A program made the translations under genes and the position numbers. Shown here one piece after another: positions 24,860 to 32,226 of a stretch of DNA of 44,713 nucleotides (within the stretch, counting starts at the first letter, position 1; each line of letters opens with the position of its first letter). Source of the stretch: Pseudofrankia coriaricola (GTDB lineage Bacteria; Actinomycetota; Actinomycetes; Frankiales; Frankiaceae); contig NZ_MBLO01000048.1 in NCBI RefSeq assembly GCF_001854805.1, positions 1 through 44,713 of the forward strand. The letters run 5' to 3'. The notes under the pieces are model-generated. The model was not told where the DNA came from. It was given only the letters and a program-made list of their open reading frames with translations, and ran no database searches.

Positions 24860-26350
24860 TCAATATGGATCAACGCCCTTGAGCACGCCGCAGAACTGAC
24901 GCAGATGTTCCTTCTGCCGGTCGGTGAGCGGCCGCGGGTCGAAATGCATGATCTCGTTACGGATCCGCCGGACCTCGTCGAGGTCGCGGAGAAACTGCTG
25001 GTGATCGACCGTCGCCCAGCTGAGCTTTGCCCACTGGTCGGGCGGGCGCAGCAGCTTGAGGTACTCCCCGAACATCAGGTTGCTGATGCTCGTCGCGTCC
25101 GGATTGACGGCTCGCAGGTCCTCAAGGCCGAACCTCAGCCCCAGGCATCGGCGCAGCCGCCGCTCGATCTCACCGATCAGGAAGTAGGGGTGCGCGAGCC
25201 GGTCGTAGGCGTTCGCGAGATCAGCGGTCGTGACGATGCCGCAGACCCGGCCGTCGCGCCAGACGACGACGAACCCGCGCTCGGTCACCCTGGGCAGGGT
25301 CGCCAGCAGGTCGTCGGTCACCTGGACGCTCTCCACGTCCGGGTCCGTCGCGTTCTCGAGAGTCTGCTGCCTGTGTGAGCCCTGCAACGTCGCGATCGAG
25401 CGCCAGGTCACGGCGCCGCGCAGGTTCGACGTTCCGTCCAGGACGGGCACCTGGGAATAGCCCAGCTTCAGCATGAGCGTGGTCGCCTTGGGCAGCGGCG
25501 TGCCCGAGGGGACGCTGCGCACGCCACCCGTCGCGCTCGGCAGGTGGCCGACCTTCATCGCGACCCATGGCGGGGCGTCATCCGCGTCGGCCCGCGGCTG
25601 CCCGGGCGCACCGCCTTTCTTGCGCCGGCGGTTGCGTCTACGTCCGGCGCCCGCCGGCGCCCCGTCGGACGGCGCCCCATCGGGCGCCGTCCCATCGGGC
25701 GCCGTCCCATCGGACCGCGCCACATCGGACCGCGCCACATCGGGCTGCCCCGGCTTCGCCGAGGCGTCCACCGGGCTCCGGGCCGTCTCGTCGGCGCCCT
25801 GGGCGGGCGCGGCACCGCCGTCCCCGACGGCCAGCGCGCAGCCGTCACCGTCACCGGCGGCGGCGGGGTCGCTCCGCGAGCTCCCGTCCGGGGCCACGCC
25901 GGCCCCGCCACGGTCGTCAACACCCGCGTCCGGGGGCCCGTCAGACGGGCCAGAGCCGGAGTCCGGCTCGTCATCGGGCAGGCCAGAGCCCAGGTCGGAC
26001 TTCTCCTCGGGCGAGCCGGAGTCAGGCTTCTCGTCGGGCGAGCCGGAGCCGGAGCCGGGCTTCTCGTCGGGCGAGCCGGAGCCGGAGTCAGGCTTCTCGT
26101 CGGGCGAGCCGGAGCCGGAGCCGGGCTTCTCCTGGGCGCTCGGGCCGGGTTCCGGCAGCGGGACGACGCGCACGAGCGTGCTCAACGGCCCGCGGGCGAA
26201 TCCCGGCTGGGTCGTCAGCCCGACGGCCGCGAGGTCCCGGCTGATCCGGGGCACCGCGATGTCGTCGCGGACCCGCTGGCCCCACTTCGCCAGGAGCTGG
26301 CCGATCGTCAGCGAGACGTCCCGCAGCGCGCGGATGTCGTCGGTGTCCAC
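24860..26350 (-). CDS. CBS-domain protein with C-terminal HEPN-like module
   Basis: This 496-residue protein has four parts. Residues 1-70 form an N-terminal domain (IRALRDVSLTIGQLLAKWGQRV...). Residues 75-260 are disordered, with 11-residue repeats (SPDEKPDSGSG) and DGTAPDGAPSD repeats ending in GRRRNRRRKKG. A CBS pair lies at about 270-400 (MKVGHLPSATGGVRSVPSGTPLPKATTLMLKLGYSQVPVLDGTSNLRGAVTW... RGFVVVWRDGRVCGIVTTADL), normally a sensor of adenine nucleotides. The C-terminal helical module (LIGEIERRLRRCLGL... DEVRRIRNEIMHFDPRPL) carries R464-N-E-I-M-H469, the RxxxxH signature of HEPN ribonucleases with the usual polar residue after Arg. It follows the DUF262 gene by 13 bp. Function is inferred: a nucleotide-gated RNase in a defence or stress module. 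Confidence 0.82.
   Translation of the reverse strand: MDTDDIRALRDVSLTIGQLLAKWGQRVRDDIAVPRISRDLAAVGLTTQPGFARGPLSTLVRVVPLPEPGPSAQEKPGSGSGSPDEKPDSGSGSPDEKPGSGSGSPDEKPDSGSPEEKSDLGSGLPDDEPDSGSGPSDGPPDAGVDDRGGAGVAPDGSSRSDPAAAGDGDGCALAVGDGGAAPAQGADETARSPVDASAKPGQPDVARSDVARSDGTAPDGTAPDGAPSDGAPAGAGRRRNRRRKKGGAPGQPRADADDAPPWVAMKVGHLPSATGGVRSVPSGTPLPKATTLMLKLGYSQVPVLDGTSNLRGAVTWRSIATLQGSHRQQTLENATDPDVESVQVTDDLLATLPRVTERGFVVVWRDGRVCGIVTTADLANAYDRLAHPYFLIGEIERRLRRCLGLRFGLEDLRAVNPDATSISNLMFGEYLKLLRPPDQWAKLSWATVDHQQFLRDLDEVRRIRNEIMHFDPRPLTDRQKEHLRQFCGVLKGVDPY
25958..26140. repeat. 33-bp tandem repeats in CBS-HEPN gene
   Basis: Units of about 33 bp containing TTCTCGTCGGGCGAGCCGGA recur four to five times, encoding the acidic SPDEKP(G/D)SGSG repeats of the linker. 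A separate 15-bp repeat (CATCGGGCGCCGTCC and relatives) at about 25675-25745 encodes DGTAPDGAPSD-type repeats. Confidence 0.75.
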
Positions 26351-26363
26351 CGCGAGCTCCGCC

Positions 26364-28217
26364 TCAGACGCCGGTCGGGACCGGGCCGCCGGCCAGGCCC
26401 GCCGCCGAGGTGCGCACCGCGTGCTTGCCCATCGCGTCGTCGACCAGGTCCAGCAGCCGGGCGGTCCGGTCGGCGTAGAAGGCGTCGAAGTCGGCGGCGC
26501 GCAGCAGCGCCGGGTCGATCAGGTGGGTGGCGACCCGGTCGTCGAGCCAGTCGGCCGGGGCACCCGCCTCCCTGGCGAGGACGTCCAGGTACGCGGTCGG
26601 CGCGCGGGTGCCCATCCGCTGGCCGGCCTGGTAGGACAGCGCGGTCTTGTTGACGATGCTGCCCATCCGGGCATCCCGGCGCCCGGCCCGCTGGAACCAG
26701 GACTTCGGGAAGATCAGCCGGATGTCGACGTCGCGGCCGACGGCGCTGTCGCCGTCGATCGGCGCCTCGGTGAAGTACCAGTCGTAGGCGCCCTGCTTGA
26801 CCAGCAGCGCGTACAGGCCCTTGTAGGCGGCGCTGTTGCGGGTTGTGAGGGTGGTCAGCCGCTGCTCATGGAAGGTCGCCTCGACGATGGTGTCCGGCTC
26901 GGAACCGTCGGCGGTGATCCAGGCGACCACCTGCTCGACGTCGCGCGGGAAGCGGCTCTCGAACGTGCCGCTGTACAGCTCGCCGAGCACGCCGCACCAG
27001 TACCAGCGGGCCAGCCGCTCCCGTACCGGCGGCCTGTCGGCCTCCTCGCCGAGGATCACCCGGATCGCGGCGAGGGGGATGAGCTGTGTGCGGTACGGCA
27101 GGAACTTCGACTGGAACACGCACTGCTCGCGCAGGAAGACGCCGGTCCAGTCGAACGCGTCGACGACCCGGTCGGCCCATTCCCGGTAGTCGGGCAGCGG
27201 CAGGTCGAGCAGGTCGCGCCGCTTGCAGCCGACCGCCGGCGCGGTGCCCGGCGCCACCGCGCCGGCCGCGCGGCGTGCGAGCCATTCGCGTTTACGCAGG
27301 TAGGTGACGACAAGGGCGACGGACTGCAGGAAGTCAATGTTCTCCAGGTCGGAGAGCATCTCGTGCTTCTCGACCAGCTCAGTGCGAATCCGCTCCCAGT
27401 CGGAGGCGAGATGGAAGTCCTCGCCGGTCTCCTGGAAGTAGCCGATGTCGCCGGCGTACATCGCGGTGAGCAGCTCAAAGACGTTGAGGACGACGCCGCC
27501 GGTGTTCACCTTTTCGAAGACCGCGCACACCGCGACCTTGTCCGTCGTCTTCGGAAGCTTGATCATCGGCACCTGGAAACCCGTGATCCGGTGCAGGACC
27601 CGCTTCTCGAACTCCGACCAGCGGTCCCAGTTCTCGTCGCCGGGCCGGGATCGCACGAAGCTCCGCTGCCAGGCCACGACCTTGTCGTTGTCGAAGATGA
27701 TGTTCAGCGGGAACAGGCCGGCCGCGCACTCGGCCTCGGTCGTGGTGAGGTCGAGCCTGATCCTGCGGCCGAAGTCCTCCGTGAGGATCTTCGTCGCCGG
27801 TATCGACAGGATCGCCTCCTCCCGGTCCGCCGCCGGGTCGATCGCCCTGTCGAGGTCGACGTAGTACCAGCGCTGGACCGGCTTGCGCCGGGAGTCCTCG
27901 GTGTCGACCGGCCGGTCGGCCAGCAGCGCCTGGTAGAGCGAGGTCAGCCGCTGCTGGCCGTCGAGCAGCAGCTGCTCGGGCTCGACGGCGGGCGTGGCGG
28001 GCGGTGTGCCGTGCAGGGCCCGGGTGCGGAACCTGGTCACCCCGCCGGTCTCCAGCGTCATCACCACGCCGAGCGGGTAGTCCAGCGTCACGGTGGCCAG
28101 AAGTGAGCGGATCCGGTCGTCGTCCCACTTCCAGGATCGCTGGAACTCCGGAAGCTGCACCTTGCCCTCGGCGACGAGAGTCAAGAGCTCACCGAGCCTG
28201 ATGTTGTCGAGCGCCAC
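26364..28217 (-). CDS. DUF262 (GmrSD/ParB-like) protein
   Basis: This 617-residue protein has GTG 28217 as preferred start (AGGGGGG just upstream, product beginning VALDNIRLGELL); GTG 28235 is possible. The N-terminal DUF262 domain shows VQLPEFQRSWKWDDDRIRSLLATVTLDYPLG and LLLDGQQRLTSLYQAL, the ParB-like nuclease/NTP-binding core found in GmrS-type restriction proteins. A long helical middle follows (VFEKVNTGGVVLNVFELLTAMY). The C-terminus resembles the DUF1524/HNH region (IFPKSWFQRAG... SIVNKTALSYQAGQRMGTRAPTAYL), but the residues before IFPK are R-L where the family usually has His, so the HNH active site appears lost. It forms an operon with the CBS-HEPN gene. Known relatives act in defence against modified phage DNA; here this is inference. 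Confidence 0.88.
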   Translation of the reverse strand: MALDNIRLGELLTLVAEGKVQLPEFQRSWKWDDDRIRSLLATVTLDYPLGVVMTLETGGVTRFRTRALHGTPPATPAVEPEQLLLDGQQRLTSLYQALLADRPVDTEDSRRKPVQRWYYVDLDRAIDPAADREEAILSIPATKILTEDFGRRIRLDLTTTEAECAAGLFPLNIIFDNDKVVAWQRSFVRSRPGDENWDRWSEFEKRVLHRITGFQVPMIKLPKTTDKVAVCAVFEKVNTGGVVLNVFELLTAMYAGDIGYFQETGEDFHLASDWERIRTELVEKHEMLSDLENIDFLQSVALVVTYLRKREWLARRAAGAVAPGTAPAVGCKRRDLLDLPLPDYREWADRVVDAFDWTGVFLREQCVFQSKFLPYRTQLIPLAAIRVILGEEADRPPVRERLARWYWCGVLGELYSGTFESRFPRDVEQVVAWITADGSEPDTIVEATFHEQRLTTLTTRNSAAYKGLYALLVKQGAYDWYFTEAPIDGDSAVGRDVDIRLIFPKSWFQRAGRRDARMGSIVNKTALSYQAGQRMGTRAPTAYLDVLAREAGAPADWLDDRVATHLIDPALLRAADFDAFYADRTARLLDLVDDAMGKHAVRTSAAGLAGGPVPTGV

Positions 28218-28607
28218 GTCCCCCCCTGTCCGCACCCGCCCGCGTCACCCCGCCGCGCCCCTGCCTCCCGACGTCGACGGCAGGCCGAACAACGGCGCGC
28301 CGCATCGACGAGGAATGCGCCAACCATATCGAAGCGGAACGAAGCGGAACGGACGGGTCGATTCCCGGGCCGTTTGGTTCGTCTCGGCACGTGGTCGCGC
28401 GAGCCGTGGCTCAGCCCAACGCGGAGTGACCGTCGGCGCAGTGGCCGTCGGCGCAGTGGCCGTCGGCGGGCTGGCTGGCGCGGAGGTAGGCAAAGGCGCC
28501 GCCGCGGGCGAGCGGCTCGTCGTGCGTGCCCAGCTCGACGGCCTCGTCTCCGGCCGGTTGGCGCGGCGCCGTCAGGAGGTGAGGCGCTGTCAGGAGGTGA
28601 GGCGCTG
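28218..28607. other. intergenic region upstream of DUF262 operon
   Basis: This 390-bp gap lies between helD and the DUF262 gene, all on the minus strand, so it should hold the DUF262-CBS-HEPN promoter. It contains simple repeats (GCCGTCGGCGCAGTG twice near 28433-28460; GAAGCGGAAC twice near 28332-28350) and the 18-bp repeats at its helD edge. I could not assign a promoter and see no gene. Confidence 0.4.
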
Positions 28608-28620
28608 TCAGGAGGTGAGG
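28571..28620. repeat. 18-bp tandem repeat at the helD stop codon
   Basis: GTCAGGAGGTGAGGCGCT is present twice in full (28571-28588, 28589-28606) and a third time in part (28607-28620). Each unit contains the last codons and stop of helD on the minus strand (RLTS-stop), so the coding end has been copied twice downstream. Confidence 0.8.
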
Positions 28621-31031
28621 CGGGCCAGGACGGGTGGGAGGGCGCCGGTGTGCAGGACCGTGAGCGAGCGGGTGGCGCGCGTCAGGGCGACGTACAGGTC
28701 GGCGAGCCCCCGGGTCGGCCCGGCGAGCAGCGCCGACGGCTCGACTAGCAGGACGGCGTCGAACTCCAGCCCCTTGCTGTCGGCGACGGTCAGCACCGCC
28801 ACCCGCGCGTCCAGGACCTCCGCGCCGTCGCCGGCACCCACACCGGGCCCGGCGGCGCCGAGGAGCTCGGGCGCGAGCCGGCACAGCGCGGCGCGCACCG
28901 GGCCGGCCGTCTCCGGCGGGCAGATCACCGCGAGCCGGCCCTCGCCGATGATCCCGGCCGTCCGGACGGTCTCGGCGGCCACGGCGTCCGGGAGACCGCC
29001 GGGCGAGGGCACCCGCACGGCCAGCGGCTGCTCACCGGTCGAGCGGACCGACTCGGGCGCCGCGGACGCCGACCCGCTCGCGGCCAGCACGTCCGCGGCG
29101 ACGTCCATGATCTCCCGCGGGGTGCGGTAGTTCACCGTCAGCCGCTCGACCCGGAACCGGTCGCCGACGTGCGGGGTGAGGATCCGCGCCCACGTCGCGG
29201 GCGCGCCGGGACGCGCCGCCTGGGCGAGGTCGCCGACCAGGGTCGCGCTGCGCGCCGGGCAGCGCCGCCACAGCAGCCGCCACAGCATCGGCGAGACCTC
29301 CTGCGCCTCGTCGACGATGAGGTGGCCGAACGCCCACTCGCGGTCCGTCGCGCCCTGCTCGGCCGCCGTCGTCCGCCGGCGCGGGCCGCGCCACCGGTCG
29401 GCGACGGTCTCGGCGTCGAGCTCGCCGGCGAGTCCCAGCATCTCCAGGACGTCCTCGGCGTAGCGGCGCTCGGCCGCCCGTTCCCTGGCCGCGCGTGCCT
29501 CGGCCGCCTCCCGGCTGCTCTCGTCCGGGTCACCGAGCAGCTCGGCGGCCTCGTCGAGCAGCGCCACGTCGGCGACCGTCCAGGCCCGCGCGCCGCGATC
29601 GGCGCGACCGGCGCCGCGCTCGCGGCCCGTGCCCGTCGCGCCGTCGGGCGTGAGGGCTTCGTCCCCGTCGAGGGCACTGAACAGGTCGTCGTGACCGGCG
29701 GCGCCCGGCCGACGGGTGCCCTGCAGCAGATCCCGCTCGGCCGGGGTCAGGATCCGCGCGGCGGCCCTGGCGAGCAGGTCGGCGTCGGTGTAGAGACGCT
29801 CGAGCAGCTGGAAGGAGCTGAGCCGGGGCCACAGCTCGTTGAGCGCCCGCCGCACGGCCGGGTCTGCCCACAGTCCGTCGCGGACGTCGCGACGTTCGTC
29901 GTCGTCGAGCAGCCCGCCGGAGATCTGGCGCACTACCTGGCCGGTCAGCTCGTCGAGCAGCTCTCGCAGGAACACCCAGCGGGCGCCGTTGTGCGGGCGC
30001 CGGCTTCGCCGTGCTCTGGTCCGCGCGCGGGCGACGGTATCCCGGTCGAGGCGCAGCGTCCGGTCGTCGTCGTGGACGATCTCGATCGTCCGCCGCGGCA
30101 GCCGCTGGTGCTCGCGCACCGCGGCGGCGAGCACGGCCGCCATCCGCTCGTCGCCCTTGACGCTCCCGAGCGCCACCGGGTCGGTCGCGGTCGCCGCGAC
30201 GCCGGGGAAGAGCCGGCCGGGGGTCGCGAACACCACCCCGGTCTCACCGAGCGAGGGCAGCACCTGGTCGATGTAACGCAGGAACACCGGGCTCGGGCCG
30301 ACGACCAGGACGCCGGAGCGCTCCAGCCGGGCACGCTCGGAGTAGAGCAGGTAGGCCGCCCGGTGCAGCGCCACCGCGGTCTTGCCGGTGCCCGGGCCGC
30401 CGTCGACGACCAGCACCGAGCGGGCGTCCGCCCGGATGATGCGGTCCTGCTCGGCCTGCAGCGTGGCGATGATGTCGCCCATCCGGCCGGTCCGCGGCGC
30501 GGACAGCGCCTCCAGCAGCATCGTGTCGCCGGTCGGCCTGTCGGCCTCCGCGGCACCGTCGGTCACGGCGGGCGCCGCGCCCGCGGGACCGACGGACAGC
30601 AGGTCGTCGGCGACGCCGGTCACCTCTCGGCCCTTGCTGCGCAGGTGGCGGCGGCGGACCAGGCCGCGCGGCTCGGCGAGCGTCGCCTGGTAGAAGGCGG
30701 TCGCGACGGGTGCCCGCCAGTCGACCAGGATCGGCTCCTGCTCGACGTCGGAGAGGCCGATCCGGCCGATGTAGGTGCGCGTCCCGTCAGCGCGGTCCAT
30801 CGCGCCGAAGCACAGCCGGCCCTCGGCGGCCTCCAGCCGGGCCAGCCGCTCGGCGTGGGTCGCGGCGAACACGTCGCGCTCGACGACCGCCTGCGGCGTT
30901 CCGGTGCCCACATCCAGCAGCACCTGCCGCAGCTGGGCGCGGGTCAGGTCGCGGACCTCGTCGAGGCGTGTGTAGAGCAGGTCGACGTAGGCCTGCTCGC
31001 GGACGAGCCGCGGGTCACGGGTCGGGGACAC
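28608..31031 (-). CDS. helD: HelD-type RNA polymerase-associated superfamily 1 motor
   Basis: This 807-residue UvrD-like ATPase is of the HelD type, which pries stalled or rifamycin-bound RNA polymerase from DNA. GTG 31031 follows GGAGG by 9 bp and gives the typical start VSPTRDPRLVREQAYVDLLYTRLDEVR. Motifs: Q-motif AEQDRIIRA (193-201), Walker A GGPGTGKT (211-218), VDEAQ in LIVDEAQEVSPMLWRLLWRRCP, the GDLAQAARPG block, NYRTPREI, LEFDAVLLVEP, and the C-terminal VALTRATRSLTVLH. The N-terminal arm is short, as in actinobacterial class II HelD. Some HelD proteins (HelR) give rifamycin tolerance and are preceded by a rifamycin-associated element; I saw no such palindrome upstream. It lies on the same strand as the DUF262 pair. 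Confidence 0.88.
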   Translation of the reverse strand: MSPTRDPRLVREQAYVDLLYTRLDEVRDLTRAQLRQVLLDVGTGTPQAVVERDVFAATHAERLARLEAAEGRLCFGAMDRADGTRTYIGRIGLSDVEQEPILVDWRAPVATAFYQATLAEPRGLVRRRHLRSKGREVTGVADDLLSVGPAGAAPAVTDGAAEADRPTGDTMLLEALSAPRTGRMGDIIATLQAEQDRIIRADARSVLVVDGGPGTGKTAVALHRAAYLLYSERARLERSGVLVVGPSPVFLRYIDQVLPSLGETGVVFATPGRLFPGVAATATDPVALGSVKGDERMAAVLAAAVREHQRLPRRTIEIVHDDDRTLRLDRDTVARARTRARRSRRPHNGARWVFLRELLDELTGQVVRQISGGLLDDDERRDVRDGLWADPAVRRALNELWPRLSSFQLLERLYTDADLLARAAARILTPAERDLLQGTRRPGAAGHDDLFSALDGDEALTPDGATGTGRERGAGRADRGARAWTVADVALLDEAAELLGDPDESSREAAEARAARERAAERRYAEDVLEMLGLAGELDAETVADRWRGPRRRTTAAEQGATDREWAFGHLIVDEAQEVSPMLWRLLWRRCPARSATLVGDLAQAARPGAPATWARILTPHVGDRFRVERLTVNYRTPREIMDVAADVLAASGSASAAPESVRSTGEQPLAVRVPSPGGLPDAVAAETVRTAGIIGEGRLAVICPPETAGPVRAALCRLAPELLGAAGPGVGAGDGAEVLDARVAVLTVADSKGLEFDAVLLVEPSALLAGPTRGLADLYVALTRATRSLTVLHTGALPPVLARLTS

Positions 31032-31390
31032 TGCGCTCCTCCGCGAGACGAACCGGCACAAAAGGGTACATAGACGATCTGATGTGCTTGCCGGCCGGCC
31101 ACCGGGAAACGGCCTGCCCACCGACCTGCCCCACCTCGCCGCCCCACCTCGCTCGACGCTGGATCCACGCGTTCGGCGCAGGCACGGCTTGGCGGCCAGA
31201 TCACGGACCAGCCGGGTCGGCTTCGCCGATCCGGCTGGAACCTTCGGGAGACCCCGGCCCAGCTGCAACCAGAACACAGAAGACTAGCGGGCTCCGTAAT
31301 CTTCCCGGCGATCTGCCGCACCCGGCCCGGCGTGGCCAGGCACTCGCCCCGCGTCAGCCAGGCACGATGAGCGCCTCCCGCCGAACGACG
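31032..31390. other. intergenic region upstream of helD
   Basis: About 360 bp between two minus-strand genes. It contains imperfect dyads around 31210-31235 (CGGGTCGGCTTCGCCGATCCGG). No gene, strong promoter or rifamycin-associated element was recognised. Confidence 0.4.
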
Positions 31391-32050
31391 TCAGCGGTGC
31401 GCGGCGGCGTCGATGACCTGGTCGATGTCGTGCTCCAGGCGGCCGCGGACCAACGCGGCGACCAGCAGCGGGAAGTCCTCCCGCTCGACCAGCTCGAGCA
31501 GGCGGCGCGGGTCGCCGGGCAGGCCGAGATCCCGGGCGGTCTGGCGGGTACGGGCGTCGACATAGGGGACGAGCTCGTCCCAGCCGGCCTGCGCCTCGCG
31601 CAGGAAGATGTCGGCGCCGACCGGCCCGATCCCCTTGATCTGCATGAGCAGCGTGTGTTCCCGGCCGCCGTGGTAGTCGGCCGCGTCACGCACGCCCCGG
31701 ACGTCACCATCGTAGGTGTCGAGCAGGTAGTGACACGCGTCGCCGAGGACGCGGGCAGTGCTCTCGTCGTATCGCGCGTAGCCGTGCTCGTTGAGCACGC
31801 GGACCCGCTGCTCCCAGGCGGTGTCGGCCAGCACCGCGGGGCTCGTCCACCCTTCCGCGAACAGCGCCTTCGACGCATCCAGCGCCGCCGATGACCGGAT
31901 CCGCGCGCTGGCCAGCGTCGCGAAGACGAGCAGCCGGAACATCGCCTCGGCGGTGTCGGCGGCGACGTCGGCCTCGATGTCCTCGGCGAAGGTTCGGCCG
32001 TGCCGGGTCATCAGCTCGGCCAGGACGTCCATCGGATCGGCTCCAGCCAT
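31391..32050 (-). CDS. HhH-GPD base-excision repair protein (endonuclease III-like, no Fe-S cluster)
   Basis: This protein of about 219 residues starts at ATG 32050 (GTG 32056 would add two residues). It is mostly alpha-helical. The helix-hairpin-helix is LLMQIKGIGPVGADIFLRE, matching the L-x-G-V/I-G-x-x-x-A pattern of DNA glycosylases. Downstream VPYVDARTRQTARDLGL holds an Asp in the position of the usual catalytic Asp, though its surroundings are diverged. There is no C-terminal four-cysteine cluster. A role in recognising damaged bases is likely; the substrate is unknown. It is divergent from the first Ser/Thr kinase and probably monocistronic. Confidence 0.78.
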   Translation of the reverse strand: MAGADPMDVLAELMTRHGRTFAEDIEADVAADTAEAMFRLLVFATLASARIRSSAALDASKALFAEGWTSPAVLADTAWEQRVRVLNEHGYARYDESTARVLGDACHYLLDTYDGDVRGVRDAADYHGGREHTLLMQIKGIGPVGADIFLREAQAGWDELVPYVDARTRQTARDLGLPGDPRRLLELVEREDFPLLVAALVRGRLEHDIDQVIDAAAHR

Positions 32051-32160
32051 TTCCACGAACTACCCACGACCACGCCGAGTCACTCAGCACACGCACCACG
32101 GTGAGCCGCTACCGGCGCACGTGGCCCGCTCTGCAAGGATTTCGCAGGACGATGTTCCCC

Positions 32161-32226
32161 ACCGTGACAAGTCGAAAGTCCGGGGGGTTCGGTGGTAAGA
32201 GAGGGTTGATCACGGGTGGGACCGGC
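32161..32226 (+). promoter_or_regulatory. conserved leader of kinase gene 1
   Basis: This 66-bp leader is nearly identical to 34832-34895 in front of the second kinase, with only two one-base length differences. It contains GTCGAAAGTCC, TTCGGTGGTAAGAGAGGG and GGGTGGG, the last serving as ribosome binding site for GTG 32227. An in-frame TTG at 32206 after AGAGAGGG is an alternative start and would make much of the leader coding. Confidence 0.6.

Noticed and set aside
31032-31390. Rifamycin-associated element upstream of helD
   Set aside because: I looked for a long GC palindrome of that type and did not find one, so a HelR-type rifamycin role is not supported.
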